Positions 63,355 to 64,000 of a DNA stretch of 64,000 nucleotides are shown here, one piece after another; within the stretch, counting starts at the first letter, position 1, and every line of letters starts with the position of its first letter. The DNA is from a virus. The translations under genes and the position numbers were made by a program. The stretch covers positions 35,182-99,181 of the IMG/VR virus record IMGVR_UViG_3300050821_001343; one strand, given 5' to 3'. The notes below the pieces were generated by a model. The model ran no database searches. It had not been told where the DNA came from and worked only from the letters and a program-made list of their open reading frames with translations.

Positions 63355-64000
63355 AGAACCTTTATCGGGATACCGACAATGACTCGGCATTTGCTACATA
63401 TGGTCCCACCCATCTTTTTCTCCTTCAGTGCTTGGCAGCAAGTGGACAGGCTGTTGTACTTGGCACGGATCGCCGGACCGTCAACTTGTTCTTCATCTAA
63501 TTTCTGTAACGCATAAGTGAGTATAAAGAACCATCCATCATTGTCACTTAATCCATTATTACGTTGATCCTTATACTGCTTTTCTAAATATGCTCTGGCC
63601 GACCAAACCTTCCGATAAGCGTCTACTTTCATCTCCGCGTATTCTATACGCTCCTGTTGGTTCTTAATCGTCTCGTTGGCCTGCTGGAGACGCTCCTCAA
63701 GGGCTATCTCACGGGCGCTAACTGTCTCCGGGACTAGTTCAAGACTTGGCCCATTCGGTCCCATAACGGCCCGGTAAAGGGGAGTCGGTGTCCAGTTTCT
63801 TGGCACATTGGCATCCGGGATGACAGGAACACGATCATAGCTGCCGTCTTCCTTTCGGACAAGGGTACGTCCGCTTCCTTTTATACCATTACCGTTCCGA
63901 TACAATTCTGGTAAGCAACATGGGTCGGAACAGCCTTGATGTGCAGCCGTCCTACTGGCATTCGATCCTCCAGAAGCATTCTTCTCTGGCTCTGGGGTTC
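63351..64000 (-). CDS. Coiled-coil/zinc protein, 5' end outside the window
   Basis: The frame is open to the right edge, beyond the TTG at 63905, with sensible sequence (for example HQGCSDPCCLPELY), so the start is not in the window. About 216 codons are visible. A helical coiled coil at the centre (ALEERLQQANETIKNQQER) and a C-terminal CCQALKEKKMGGTICSKC zinc ribbon. Not recognised. Confidence 0.6.
   Translation of the reverse strand, partial: TPEPEKNASGGSNASRTAAHQGCSDPCCLPELYRNGNGIKGSGRTLVRKEDGSYDRVPVIPDANVPRNWTPTPLYRAVMGPNGPSLELVPETVSAREIALEERLQQANETIKNQQERIEYAEMKVDAYRKVWSARAYLEKQYKDQRNNGLSDNDGWFFILTYALQKLDEEQVDGPAIRAKYNSLSTCCQALKEKKMGGTICSKCRVIVGIPIKVL

Noticed and set aside
63881-63961. 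26-codon minus-strand frame with a GGAGG-type SD at the right edge
   Set aside because: The longer minus-strand frame 63351-64000 is open through this region and reads as a continuous protein, so the small frame is a shadow.

Overview
This window is a 64 kb piece of a tailed bacteriophage genome, most likely a podovirus-like phage of moderate G+C content. The evidence is a run of tail and internal-virion genes, a lysis gene, eight tRNA genes, a phage replication and recombination set, and very dense packing of small overlapping genes. No ribosomal RNA, insertion sequence, CRISPR array or bacterial housekeeping operon is visible. The host cannot be named from the sequence. Promoters are sigma70-like (TTGACA, 17 bp, TAnnnT), so early genes are probably read by a host-type RNA polymerase. 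No DNA polymerase, terminase, portal or capsid gene is recognisable; these presumably lie outside the window.

Layout. Bases 1-12227 (+): a kelch-repeat tail protein cut by the left edge, a tail-nozzle-like protein, a GNAT-like protein, and internal virion proteins, one with a lytic transglycosylase domain. Bases 12229-18372 (+): a metallophosphoesterase, a dGTP_diPhyd_N-type protein, small membrane and coiled-coil proteins, seven tRNAs (Ala, Val, Gln, Gly, Cys, Thr, Trp) interleaved with small genes, an RF-1-like protein lacking GGQ, and a GH24 lysozyme. Bases 18473-20134 (+): class II ribonucleotide reductase, followed by a bidirectional terminator at 20141-20168 where the strands converge.

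Bases 20151-54821 (-): the early/metabolic arm. Read right to left it includes a minimal tyrosine recombinase, a PD-(D/E)XK nuclease, an Rnl1-type RNA ligase overlapping a HAD phosphatase, a deoxyribosyltransferase-like protein, an AEP-like protein, a DEAD-type helicase, an Rnl5-type RNA ligase, a primase-helicase, a kinase-like protein, endonuclease VII, RecA, a cupin-like protein, a DHH phosphoesterase, MazG, PRPP synthetase, nicotinamide phosphoribosyltransferase and an AAA+ ATPase. Between them are many genes of 26-150 codons, a tRNA-Ile, and at least two structured intergenic RNAs.

Bases 55077-60725 (-): a separate transcription unit running from a promoter at 60751-60779 to a strong terminator at 55027-55057. 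It holds a Ycf46-like AAA+ ATPase whose Walker B segment precedes its Walker A, a DUF1257 (Ycf35-like) protein, two DUF2997-like proteins, a hexapeptide-repeat protein and a DUF3150-like protein. Bases 61318-63135 are a mostly non-coding control region with repeated palindromes, a few small + strand genes and terminators, possibly an origin. The right edge cuts a leftward gene.

How the genes work together. RNR, MazG, the dGTP_diPhyd_N protein and the deoxyribosyltransferase-like protein point to control of nucleotide pools. PRPP synthetase plus NAMPT can rebuild NMN from nicotinamide. Two RNA ligases, a phosphatase, the tRNAs and the RF-like protein point to tRNA repair and translation rescue. 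Three signals are not explained by ordinary annotation: a recurring C-terminal (G/S)R(R/K)FR motif on six unrelated early proteins, near-leaderless promoters placed 6-7 nt from start codons, and the rearranged AAA+ ATPase module.
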